64,000 bases of DNA from Nitratireductor luteus (lineage in GTDB: Bacteria > Pseudomonadota > Alphaproteobacteria > Rhizobiales > Rhizobiaceae), in assembly GCF_026162365.1 (NCBI RefSeq), contig NZ_JAOANW010000004.1:1-64000 (forward strand), given 5' to 3'. Shown piece after piece: positions 51,783 to 59,768 of the stretch. Each line of letters opens with the position of its first letter. Positions within the stretch are counted from its first letter, which is position 1. Under the pieces are notes generated by a model. It did not search any database. It was not told where the DNA came from and was given only the letters and a program-made list of their open reading frames with translations. Made by a program: the position numbers and the translations under genes.

Positions 51783-52703
51783 TCATTGCCGCTCGAAGGA
51801 ACAAGCATAGATGCCGCGATAGCCTATGGCTGGTCCTGGTGTGAGGGTGAGGACGAGATCGGCATTCCAGCGTCTCATTGCGCCATCGATTGTCGGCTCA
51901 TCGTCAGCTACGTGCCGGACGGATACCCTGGCTCCTTCCGTCGTTGTTGTCAGGCCGTCAGCCAGATCTTCAATGTCGACGGACGCCGCAAAGCGGAAGG
52001 GTATGAGCGTACCGTTGAGTTTCGTCACACCCTGGGCGATGCCTTCCTCGCCTTCTGGCGCCCGTGCAACGAAGACGGGGTTACTCGCGCCCGTATAGGA
52101 GAACTCGCAGCCTGAGCCCGGGCCGAGAACGTCATCGATCTCGGCCTGGCTCATCGGGGACGGATCAAGCTCTGCGAGCATTGTCTGGTTCATTGCTTCG
52201 GAAACGGAACCGGTCTTCGGAGGCCCGTCCTCGTAGATGTCGCTCGTTTCGCCGCCGCGCGCCAGATCGGCGATGAGGTAGCGCATCTCCGAAATCTCGC
52301 GCCGCTGTGCCTCTATGATTTCGTGGGCGAGCTTGCGAACGCGTGGGTCGGCGATCTGCGCGCGCTCGCTCGTCATGATTGCGATAGAATGGTGCGGGAT
52401 CATTGCACGCATGTAGCTTGTTTGGCTGACGGTGGCCTGGCTGCGTACCAGCCAGAGCGAACCGGCGATCACAAGTGCGCTGCCGGCAAAGATGGTGACG
52501 TTCGTGATCATGCTGGGATACATACTCATCATGTACCCGAGCATGATGATCGCCATGCAGCCGCCCATGAGCAGCGCCATGTAGACACGTGTTTCGCTGA
52601 AGAAGGCGTGCTCCCAGGCATACGTATTGAGATACATGAGGCCGAACATCACCACGGTGGACGTAGCGATCATCGCCGCGAAGCGCAGATAGGACATAGG
52701 CAT
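51783..52703 (-). CDS. DUF305-domain membrane protein
   Basis: 306 residues. Two to four hydrophobic N-terminal segments (FAAMIATSTVVMFGLMYLNTY, VYMALLMGGCMAIIMLGYMMS, MITNVTIFAGSALVIAGSLWL) are followed by the DUF305 part with SYMRAMIPHHSIAIMTSERAQIADPRVRKLAHEIIEAQRREISEM; its His and Met residues suggest metal binding. A C-terminal domain of about 120 residues is unassigned. The ATG at 52703 has GGGAG upstream; the frame is open to 53039. DUF305 proteins are common in copper clusters, but none is next to it. Confidence 0.85.
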   Translation of the reverse strand: MPMSYLRFAAMIATSTVVMFGLMYLNTYAWEHAFFSETRVYMALLMGGCMAIIMLGYMMSMYPSMITNVTIFAGSALVIAGSLWLVRSQATVSQTSYMRAMIPHHSIAIMTSERAQIADPRVRKLAHEIIEAQRREISEMRYLIADLARGGETSDIYEDGPPKTGSVSEAMNQTMLAELDPSPMSQAEIDDVLGPGSGCEFSYTGASNPVFVARAPEGEEGIAQGVTKLNGTLIPFRFAASVDIEDLADGLTTTTEGARVSVRHVADDEPTIDGAMRRWNADLVLTLTPGPAIGYRGIYACSFERQ

Positions 52704-53004
52704 GATCTCCCTTTGGTCGCCGGCGGAGAGGCTGTTGCACAACGACCAGATACCCATGCTGTTCCAGCAGGCGGGTGTTCCGGCCGGCCCCTGGCGGCTG
52801 AAAAGGACAAGTTCAATGATAGCTACTATGAATAGGGTCGAGACGCCGCCGCCGCTCCATTCCAGAAGACGTGGCTGACGCGTCGTCTTGTTCTTTAAGC
52901 TTATCTTGCTGCCGGGAGGGGATGCCAACGGCCTGCGCCGGGTAGTTACTGAACAATGGGTCGCTTTGGCTGTTTGGAGGATAATTGCATATAGGGACCG
53001 CCGC

Positions 53005-53652
53005 ATGTGGGAATTCATCAAGGACAACCATGGCGCCATAAGCGCGGTTACCGCTGTGCTGACGATGATGATCTGGGTGCTCTACTTCCAACTGCTGCTG
53101 AACAGCTATCGCCACCGCATCCGCCCGAAGATCAACATCAACAGGGGCGGCGGGCGGTCAAGCAACTCCAGATGCGTAATAACCAATATGAGCGCCGAGG
53201 CGGTTTACGTGGATGCCGTCATACTGACGTTCAAGGGTGGTGAAAAGCAGCGCATCTGCTCTCTGAGCGATCTGGATGTTTCGCCATCGGCGGACAAAGA
53301 TCTTCGTCAACAGCTGCTGCAAGGCCCGCTGGCAAGCGGCGAATTCATCGACATCGGTTCGTTTGACGAACTGATCGAGCACGCCGGAGAGGGAGATACA
53401 ATCGCCAGCGACACCAAAAGCATCGAGGTGATGGTAGTGGGCACGTACACTGCCGACGACGGTTTAATAGCAGCAGAGCGCCGATACGAACTTTCTCGTA
53501 GAGATGGACAACGCCTTCTGCAGCCGGTGGCGTTTTCCACCCGTCAGGTACGGTCTCGCTGGGAACGGCGAAAAATCGAACAACTCATGCTCGAGTGGTA
53601 TGGGAATGAAGCGAGCGCCCACTTTCCCCTACCGCAACGGAAGCAAATATGA
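53005..53652 (+). CDS. Single-span membrane protein of unknown function
   Basis: 215 residues with one membrane segment near 12-30 (AISAVTAVLTMMIWVLYFQLLL) and a beta-rich soluble part with NMSAEAVYVDAVILTFKGG. No family recognised. The ATG at 53005 is chosen because the frame upstream is unlike a protein start. The 301-bp gap from the DUF305 gene (52704-53004) otherwise shows no gene. Confidence 0.6.
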   Translation: MWEFIKDNHGAISAVTAVLTMMIWVLYFQLLLNSYRHRIRPKININRGGGRSSNSRCVITNMSAEAVYVDAVILTFKGGEKQRICSLSDLDVSPSADKDLRQQLLQGPLASGEFIDIGSFDELIEHAGEGDTIASDTKSIEVMVVGTYTADDGLIAAERRYELSRRDGQRLLQPVAFSTRQVRSRWERRKIEQLMLEWYGNEASAHFPLPQRKQI

Positions 53653-54013
53653 TCGGCCGTCTATGGAGTCCTCTACCTCTCCTCGAGGCATCGACGCCAT
53701 TTGGCTATATTCCAAACGCTCCTGTGGCGAGGCGGGTTTCCACGGGCAACCTCATGTTGCCATCTGGTGGAACAAAACTTTCGGCCTGCGGTTTGGCGTA
53801 TGTGACAATGGCCCGATGTCACACCTAAAAGCGAGCCGGCCTGTCTCCTCTCGTGGTGAGCTCTCATGCAGGCCGGCTTGTTCCTTCACAACCGACAGCG
53901 CGCCACACCGGTTTCCAGACAGGCGGCCGCACTTGCGGGCGGGAGCCTGACATTGGCAACGACTTCCTCCGATACCTGCGGAGCCGATTTGCCGAAGGCA
54001 TTGCGAACAAGGG
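53653..54013. other. Intergenic, 361 bp
   Basis: No gene is supported. It holds the inverted repeat at 53834-53878. Confidence 0.5.
53834..53878. repeat. 10-bp inverted repeat AGCCGGCCTG (shared with 44.8 kb)
   Basis: AGCCGGCCTG and its reverse complement flank 25 bases; the right arm with flanks equals that at 44799-44813. No poly-T. Confidence 0.55.
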
Positions 54014-54775
54014 TCAGAAAAGCGGGTTGGAGAAGCCGAACAAGGACCGGCAGAAGCGTTCGGTTCTAGTGTCGAAAAGCTCCCAAAAAGAGGGATCGTC
54101 CACGCAGCTTCGCCATCGGTCGAAAACGGCCATCGCATTGGCACGCCCGTCGAAGGTCGTGCCGTCGAACGAGCTTCCCCCGGCGCATGATGGAACGGAC
54201 TGCGCAGCCGCGTCACGGAATTCGAGGTTCAGCGCTACCGCCACTTCCTTGCGGTACTCTGCGCTGCTGACCCAGCGGTTGTAATTGATAGGCACACGTC
54301 CCCGGCGCGGGACAGGAAACCGCTCCAAAGCAGCCGCGTGCTGCTTCCATATCCGCATCGCCGTATGCTCGGATATCCGGGTACTGCCCAGGCGTCGGCG
54401 GCTCGCGATCAGGTTATACGGATCGCGCAGGATGAGGATCTCGTACAGTCTCTCCGGCTGGCCGAATGCGCGCCGGTGATGTCTCAAGGTCTCCGGCCCG
54501 AACGCAGGGCCAAGGAACGCATCTTCCTGACTAAGCACAACGTGATCGGTGGACTGACTCCCTCCCGGATGTTTCGTGCCCCGGCCCCAACCCGCGATGT
54601 TCGTCCGAATACATTGGTCGTCATCCATCGGCCGCGCAGACTGAAAGGGATCAGCCTTGGCTTCTACGCAATTAAGGAAGCACCAGGATCCACGCAGCTG
54701 AGACAAGATCCAGTCTATAATGGCGTGGTTGCCACTCCTTGATAGTCCGACGATGTTGTATATTGAAAACGACAT
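54014..54775 (-). CDS. Sulfotransferase-like protein
   Basis: 253 residues. IYNIVGLSRSGNHAIIDWIL at 5-24 is a PAPS 5'-phosphosulfate loop, and EILILRDPYNLIASRRR near 110-126 resembles the 3'-phosphate site of sulfotransferases. The middle and C-terminal parts fit the small stand-alone family in alphaproteobacteria. Acceptor unknown; a surface polysaccharide is possible because such genes start 1.7 kb away. The following gap of 30 bp is AT-rich. Confidence 0.75.
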   Translation of the reverse strand: MSFSIYNIVGLSRSGNHAIIDWILSQLRGSWCFLNCVEAKADPFQSARPMDDDQCIRTNIAGWGRGTKHPGGSQSTDHVVLSQEDAFLGPAFGPETLRHHRRAFGQPERLYEILILRDPYNLIASRRRLGSTRISEHTAMRIWKQHAAALERFPVPRRGRVPINYNRWVSSAEYRKEVAVALNLEFRDAAAQSVPSCAGGSSFDGTTFDGRANAMAVFDRWRSCVDDPSFWELFDTRTERFCRSLFGFSNPLF

Positions 54776-54805
54776 GCGTTCATCTTCATCATATCTTGGT
54801 TATAT

Positions 54806-56182
54806 GTGCTGGTATTTACAAAAAAACTTTGCACTTCTCAAGTGTTGAGCTCGGGCAAATATCGGGGCCGGTCGTTTGAACCCTTGGGCTTCCTCCACAT
54901 TGTTTCTCTCCGTCTGAGATGGTCCGTTTTGCAGGGCTGCCAACCAGCCCCTGCGCCTGATTTTTCGAACGAGCCGATACCGGAACAGTTGGCACTGTGC
55001 CCGTGCACCTTCCCTCTTTTGACAGCCGGCGAGGGAACAACGACGCGGCATAGCGATTGTGACGCGGCGACCATCAACCACTGCCGCCGGAGAACCACCA
55101 CGCTAAAGCTTTGCGAAAATCAGAGGCCAGACACCGGCGTACCTTTGGGCCCTGCCGCCGCCATACGCGCCAACCTCTCTTATGTCAGCGATGCTGACCC
55201 AGGGATTCGCCGGCACAAGGCCGGACGCGGCTTTGCCTATTCCTGGCCCGACGGTAAGCACGTCGCGGACAAGGGGACGCTTGCGCGTATCCGGTCGCTG
55301 GCCATACCGCCCGCCTGGACGGATGTGTGGATATCGCTTGACCCGTCGGGCCATATTCAGGCTACCGGCCGTGACACGAGCGGACGCAAACAATACCGAT
55401 ACCACCCCGACTGGCTCGCCCGCCGTGACGAAGTGAAGTTCTCGAGCCTGGTCGCGTTCGCCGAAGCGCTGCCGAGGCTGCGGGCTCGGACGGATGCCGA
55501 TCTGCGCCGAAATGACATGTCCCGCGAACGCGTCGTCGCGGCGGTGATCTGGCTGCTCGACCACACCATGATGCGCATCGGCAACGACATCTACGCACGC
55601 CAGAACAACAGCTTCGGCCTGACGACCCTGCAGTCCCGGCATCTTCGCATCGAGGGACCGCAATTGCGTTTCAGCTTCATCGGAAAATCAGGACGCGAGT
55701 GGAAGGTGAAGCTGGTCGATCGCCGGATCGCCCGCATCGTGCGTACGATACAGGACCTGCCGGGCCAGCACCTGTTCCAGTATCTCGATGCCGATGAGGC
55801 CCGACGGCAAATCCATTCGCACGACGTGAACGATTATATCCACCAGGCGATCGGTTCGGAATTTACCTCGAAGCATTTCCGCACGTGGGGCGGCACGACA
55901 GCCGCCGTCATCCTCCTTGCGCAAGAACCGATGCCTGAGAGCAAGCGAAAGGCCACGATGATGCTGAACACGGTCATTGATGCAGTCGCACGCAAGCTGC
56001 GCAACACGCGCACGGTCTGCCGCCAAGGCTACATTCATCCTGCCGTTCTCGAAAGCTGGTGGGAGGGAAACCTCGCCGACAACCTCAAGGCCCTGCGGCG
56101 TCGCTATGCCAAGCCGCTCAAGGGACTGTCATTGGAGGAATCGCTGGTCCTGCGCTGGCTGCGGGACGTCGAGACGGGCTGA
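54806..56182 (+). CDS. DNA topoisomerase IB (poxvirus-like)
   Basis: The catalytic part is clear from about residue 125 on: YVSDADPGIRRHKAGRGFAYSWPDG, MMRIGNDIYARQNNSFGLTTL, KSGREWKVKL (Lys), KHFRTWGGTTAAV (Arg) and CRQGYIHPAVLESW with the DNA-attaching Tyr. It relaxes DNA supercoils. The first about 120 codons have no family likeness, and the only starts in frame are GTG at 54806 and TTG codons such as one near 55137, so the true start is uncertain. Confidence 0.88.
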   Translation: MLVFTKKLCTSQVLSSGKYRGRSFEPLGFLHIVSLRLRWSVLQGCQPAPAPDFSNEPIPEQLALCPCTFPLLTAGEGTTTRHSDCDAATINHCRRRTTTLKLCENQRPDTGVPLGPAAAIRANLSYVSDADPGIRRHKAGRGFAYSWPDGKHVADKGTLARIRSLAIPPAWTDVWISLDPSGHIQATGRDTSGRKQYRYHPDWLARRDEVKFSSLVAFAEALPRLRARTDADLRRNDMSRERVVAAVIWLLDHTMMRIGNDIYARQNNSFGLTTLQSRHLRIEGPQLRFSFIGKSGREWKVKLVDRRIARIVRTIQDLPGQHLFQYLDADEARRQIHSHDVNDYIHQAIGSEFTSKHFRTWGGTTAAVILLAQEPMPESKRKATMMLNTVIDAVARKLRNTRTVCRQGYIHPAVLESWWEGNLADNLKALRRRYAKPLKGLSLEESLVLRWLRDVETG

Positions 56183-56471
56183 CCGTCTCGTGTGTCGACG
56201 CGTTGCGGCATTAGGAACATCCGTTCGCGCTGTCGACCGCCGGCCTCATGCCGGGCTGATTCCAGGCCGTCTACAAGGCAACCGAGGCCTTCGAACCGGG
56301 CTTCCACATCGTCAATCCGACCTCGGCTACCGGCGCGTTCGTCTTCGCGGCTGGCGGCCGATCGTACCGGGCGAGGGAGCCTCCCAGCTTCTTCATCATC
56401 TTTATCTGCAGGAACATCCGCCGTCTGACGCAGTTTAGGAGCTCCAGTCCACGCATACCAGGAGACCAGCC
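56183..56471. other. Intergenic, 289 bp
   Basis: No gene is recognised between topoisomerase IB and ugd. Short open frames on both strands lack family features. Confidence 0.45.
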
Positions 56472-57857
56472 ATGCGGATTGCGATGATTGGAGCGGGATA
56501 TGTCGGCCTTGCCACGGGCGCCTGCTTCGCCGAACTGGGCCACGACGTCCGTTGCCACGACATCGATCAGGATCGAATCGGGCTGCTCGCGAGAGGTGAG
56601 ACGCCCATCTACGAGCCTGGTCTCCATGCGGTGATGGAAAACGCGCGGGCGCACGGGCGACTTCGCTTTCTCGAGCATGTGGAAGACTGCGTCGGCTCGG
56701 CGGACGTCATTTTCATTGCCGTCGGCACCCCAAGTGCGCCCGACGGACGAATTGACCTCTCCCAGATCGAGGCCGCGGCACGACTGGTGGCGGGACACCT
56801 GAAGCCGGGAGCGGTGGTCACGGTCAAGTCCACCGTGGTCGCGGGAACATGCCGCAGGATCCGCGAAATCATTGCCGAGGAGCACAAGTCGCTAGACTTC
56901 AGCGTCGCGGCGAATCCGGAGTTCCTGCGCGAGGGATCGGCGCTGGACGACTTCATGCACCCCGACCGGATAGTGATCGGCTGCGACGATCGTCGTGCGA
57001 GCGCCTTGCTCGCCGAGCTCTATCGGCCGCTGACGGAACGTGGAACGCCGCTGGTGTCCACGACAACCGTCAACGCGGAATTGATTAAATACGCCGCCAA
57101 TGCCTTCCTCGCCTTGAAGATCGGCTTCATCAACGAGGTTGCGGATCTCTGCGAGCAGGTCGGCGGGAATGTAACCTCGGTGGCCAACGGCATCGGCCTT
57201 GACCGCCGCATCGGTCCGGCGTTCCTGAAGCCAGGTCCAGGGTTCGGCGGTTCGTGCTTCCCGAAGGATACGCGCGCCTTCGCAGCGACGGGCCGCAAAT
57301 ATGGCGCGCGCCAACATCTCGTCGAAACGCTGATCGACAGGAATGAGGCGCGAAAGGTCTGGCTGGCCAGACGGGTTCTGACGGAGCCGGCGCTGCCGAA
57401 ACATGCAACCGTCTGCATCCTCGGGCTAGCATTCAAGGCGAAAACCGACGACATCCGAGAAGCTGCAGCGCTAACGATCATCTCCCAGCTTCAGCGCGCG
57501 GGATTGCGGGTTCGTGTACATGACCCCGAAGCGATGGCGAACGGCAAACAACGGATCAAGAACGTAGAATGGGCCGACAGCCCGTATGAGGCAGCACGCG
57601 GGGCGGACGCTGTCGTTGTCCTGACGGAGTGGGAAGACTATCGGCACCTCGACCTGCGACGCCTCAGGGCGGAAATGAGCGGAAGGCTGGTCTTCGATTA
57701 CCGAAACCTGCTGTCGCCCACCGATGTCGTGTCTCAGGGCTTCAAATACATCAGCCTCGGACGGTCCTCCCCGAAGTCGCCGTCGCGGAAGGCGAGCATG
57801 GGTATTCCCGCGCTTTCCGGCATCGATCAACGGGTCGCGGCCCCGCACTCCGACTGA
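56472..57857 (+). CDS. ugd: UDP-glucose 6-dehydrogenase
   Basis: 461 residues. NAD site MIGAGYVGLATGACFAELG at 5-23, the hinge helix NAELIKYAANAFLALKIGFINEVADLCE, and the catalytic cysteine in GPGFGGSCFPKDTRAF. It oxidises UDP-glucose to UDP-glucuronate, the precursor of acidic surface sugars. It leads the polysaccharide cluster. The ATG at 56472 follows GGAGACCAGCC. The last 30 residues are basic and low-complexity. Confidence 0.95.
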   Translation: MRIAMIGAGYVGLATGACFAELGHDVRCHDIDQDRIGLLARGETPIYEPGLHAVMENARAHGRLRFLEHVEDCVGSADVIFIAVGTPSAPDGRIDLSQIEAAARLVAGHLKPGAVVTVKSTVVAGTCRRIREIIAEEHKSLDFSVAANPEFLREGSALDDFMHPDRIVIGCDDRRASALLAELYRPLTERGTPLVSTTTVNAELIKYAANAFLALKIGFINEVADLCEQVGGNVTSVANGIGLDRRIGPAFLKPGPGFGGSCFPKDTRAFAATGRKYGARQHLVETLIDRNEARKVWLARRVLTEPALPKHATVCILGLAFKAKTDDIREAAALTIISQLQRAGLRVRVHDPEAMANGKQRIKNVEWADSPYEAARGADAVVVLTEWEDYRHLDLRRLRAEMSGRLVFDYRNLLSPTDVVSQGFKYISLGRSSPKSPSRKASMGIPALSGIDQRVAAPHSD

Positions 57858-57885
57858 TCGGCCATCCGCAATACTGGAGACAGTC

Positions 57886-58131
57886 ATGGCAAAGGTGACG
57901 TACGAAGTAGTCGAACATGACGAAGGCTGGGCCTACAAGGTTGGCGACGTCTACTCCGAAACTTACAAGACACGAGAGGAGGCGCGTCGGGCGGCCGAAC
58001 ACGCGGCGGCCGAGCAGGAACAGCCCGGCAGCGACGAAGACATTGAATACCAGGATTCAAAGGGTACGTGGCGGCAGGAACATGCCGAAGGCGACGACCG
58101 CCCTCAAACCGATGTAGAAGATCCGGAATAG
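57886..58131 (+). CDS. Small acidic DUF2188-like protein
   Basis: 81 residues: YEVVEHDEGWAYKVGDVYSETYKTREEARRAAEHAAAEQE is the DUF2188 pattern, with a strongly acidic C-terminus (Asp/Glu-rich). Common in rhizobia, function unknown. The ATG at 57886 follows ACTGGAGACAGTC. It could be co-transcribed with ugd, 28 bp upstream. Confidence 0.75.
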   Translation: MAKVTYEVVEHDEGWAYKVGDVYSETYKTREEARRAAEHAAAEQEQPGSDEDIEYQDSKGTWRQEHAEGDDRPQTDVEDPE

Positions 58132-58149
58132 GCGCTCAAGCCGGCAGCT

Positions 58150-58173
58150 CCCCGGTATTGGCTTCCACCGGGG
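58150..58173. terminator. Hairpin between convergent genes
   Basis: CCCCGGT, a 10-base loop and ACCGGGG form a perfect 7-bp stem between the DUF2188 gene and the convergent small gene. It may serve both strands; no T run. Confidence 0.45.
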
Positions 58174-58206
58174 CGCGGCGAACGCCCGGCTCACCGCGCC
58201 TGATGA

Positions 58207-58470
58207 TTACTTCCGCTCGACGAACTTGTTGAAACGGCTCACACTGCCGTCGTCCGTGCGTTCCTGGTAGAGGAAGCGAAGATCATTCTCTTCGAATATG
58301 CGGAAGAACTCGTCCCACGCGATACCTACCAGGTTCTCTTCTGGCTCGCCGAAGTCGATGCGCAGGATGCCGCCGGGACTCGTCGACTCAACCCTTGCAG
58401 GACGGCCGCCACGCTCCTCCGCCCAAGCTCTGATCTCCTCGTGGCTCGTCGTGGTCTGAGCTTCGCTCAT
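58207..58470 (-). CDS. Small conserved-looking acidic protein
   Basis: 87 residues, acidic, no signal or membrane segment: HEEIRAWAEERGGRPARVES and IAWDEFFRIFEENDLRFLYQE. The pattern resembles small stress-linked proteins found beside DUF2188 genes; no function is known. The ATG has GGAGAAAGACC before it. It is oriented against the polysaccharide cluster. Confidence 0.7.
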   Translation of the reverse strand: MSEAQTTTSHEEIRAWAEERGGRPARVESTSPGGILRIDFGEPEENLVGIAWDEFFRIFEENDLRFLYQERTDDGSVSRFNKFVERK

Positions 58471-58658
58471 GGTCTTTCTCCTTGACTTGCAACTGCCCCC
58501 TCAAACTCCACGGTTGCCGCCGCTGTTCCCGAATTTCCGTGCTCGGGGCTCTTGCTTGCCGAAGGTCGATGGGGCTGCAGCTGTAGGCGCGACGGAACAA
58601 AACTCAGGGGCGGTTGTTCGGCGCGTTCAGGGGGTCTTCAACTGCAACAGGAGCAACC

Positions 58659-59768
58659 GTGACAAACACAGTTCTTATAACCGGTGGCTGCGGCTTCATC
58701 GGCCGCCACGTCGCCCGGGAGTTACTGCACGAGAACTACGAGGTTCGCATCCTCGACAATCTCGTGGATCAGGTTCACGGGGACGTGCCGGCGGAGCCCC
58801 CAGCCGGTGTAGAATTCATGCGTGCGGACATCCGGGACCCTGAGGCGGTGCGACAGGCATTGAAGGGCGTCGACCTCGTGATCCATCTCGCCGCCGAAGT
58901 CGGCGTAGGCCAGTCGATGTACGAAATCGCACGTTACACAGGTGCAAACGATCTCGGCACGGCAGTTCTGCTACAGGAAATGGTCGGCAGTTCGGTCAAA
59001 CGCATCGTCGTGGCCTCGTCGATGAGTGTGTACGGCGAAGGCCTGTACCTTTCGACATCGGGCGAGCGGTGCGGCAATGTCAGGCGAGCCCGCGCGCGCA
59101 CCCAGGCTGCACTGTGGGACCCTGTAGGAGCTGACGACGAGCCGCTGACGCCCGTACCGACAGACGAGGACAAGCCAGTCGACCTCGCCTCCATTTACGC
59201 ACTCACCAAATTCACGCAGGAGCGGGCCGTACTGATCTTCGCCGATGCTTACGGCATCGAAGGCGTCGCGCTTCGCCTGTTCAATGTCTTCGGTGCCGGT
59301 CAGGCACTTTCGAATCCCTATACGGGGGTCCTGGCGAATTTCGCTTCGCGTCTGATCAACGGCCAAAGTCCGACGATATTTGAGGACGGTCGCCAGCAGC
59401 GCGACTTTGTTCATGTGAAGGATGTCGCACGCGCCTTCCGCCTCGCATTGCAGGAGCAGAAGGCGCGCGGCCGGGTGATCAATATAGGCAGCGGACGCGC
59501 CTATACTATCACGGAGGTGGCGCGGCTGATGGCGGAGGCGATGGATATGCCGGACATCAAGCCGGACATCCTGAACAAATCGCGTGCGGGAGATATCCGG
59601 CACTGCTTCGCCGACATCTCGGTGGCCCGCTCGTTGCTGGACTTCGAGCCGCGGTTCCTTCTGGAGACGTCGCTCGGCGAAATGGCCGAATGGGTGCGGA
59701 AGTCCGGAGCTCGGGACCGCAATTCAGAGATGCGGCGCCAGCTTGAAGAAAGGGGTCTGGTAGCATGA
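58659..59768 (+). CDS. NAD-dependent nucleotide-sugar epimerase/dehydratase
   Basis: 369 residues. NAD site VLITGGCGFIGRH at 5-17 and catalytic Y180-x-x-x-K184 in SIYALTKFTQE. It is an extended SDR acting on a UDP- or dTDP-sugar. The GTG at 58659 has AGGAGCAACC upstream. A Cys pair and Arg-rich insert near 135-150 are unusual. Its stop overlaps the fusion gene start (ATGA), showing tight coupling of the cluster. Confidence 0.9.
   Translation: MTNTVLITGGCGFIGRHVARELLHENYEVRILDNLVDQVHGDVPAEPPAGVEFMRADIRDPEAVRQALKGVDLVIHLAAEVGVGQSMYEIARYTGANDLGTAVLLQEMVGSSVKRIVVASSMSVYGEGLYLSTSGERCGNVRRARARTQAALWDPVGADDEPLTPVPTDEDKPVDLASIYALTKFTQERAVLIFADAYGIEGVALRLFNVFGAGQALSNPYTGVLANFASRLINGQSPTIFEDGRQQRDFVHVKDVARAFRLALQEQKARGRVINIGSGRAYTITEVARLMAEAMDMPDIKPDILNKSRAGDIRHCFADISVARSLLDFEPRFLLETSLGEMAEWVRKSGARDRNSEMRRQLEERGLVA

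Noticed and set aside
51666-52115. Plus-strand gene of 149 codons
   Set aside because: Its first part is antisense to the SDR remnant and the rest antisense to the DUF305 gene; no start signal or family.
56271-56885. Minus-strand gene overlapping ugd
   Set aside because: Shadow of ugd at one end and of an intergenic stretch at the other; no domain.
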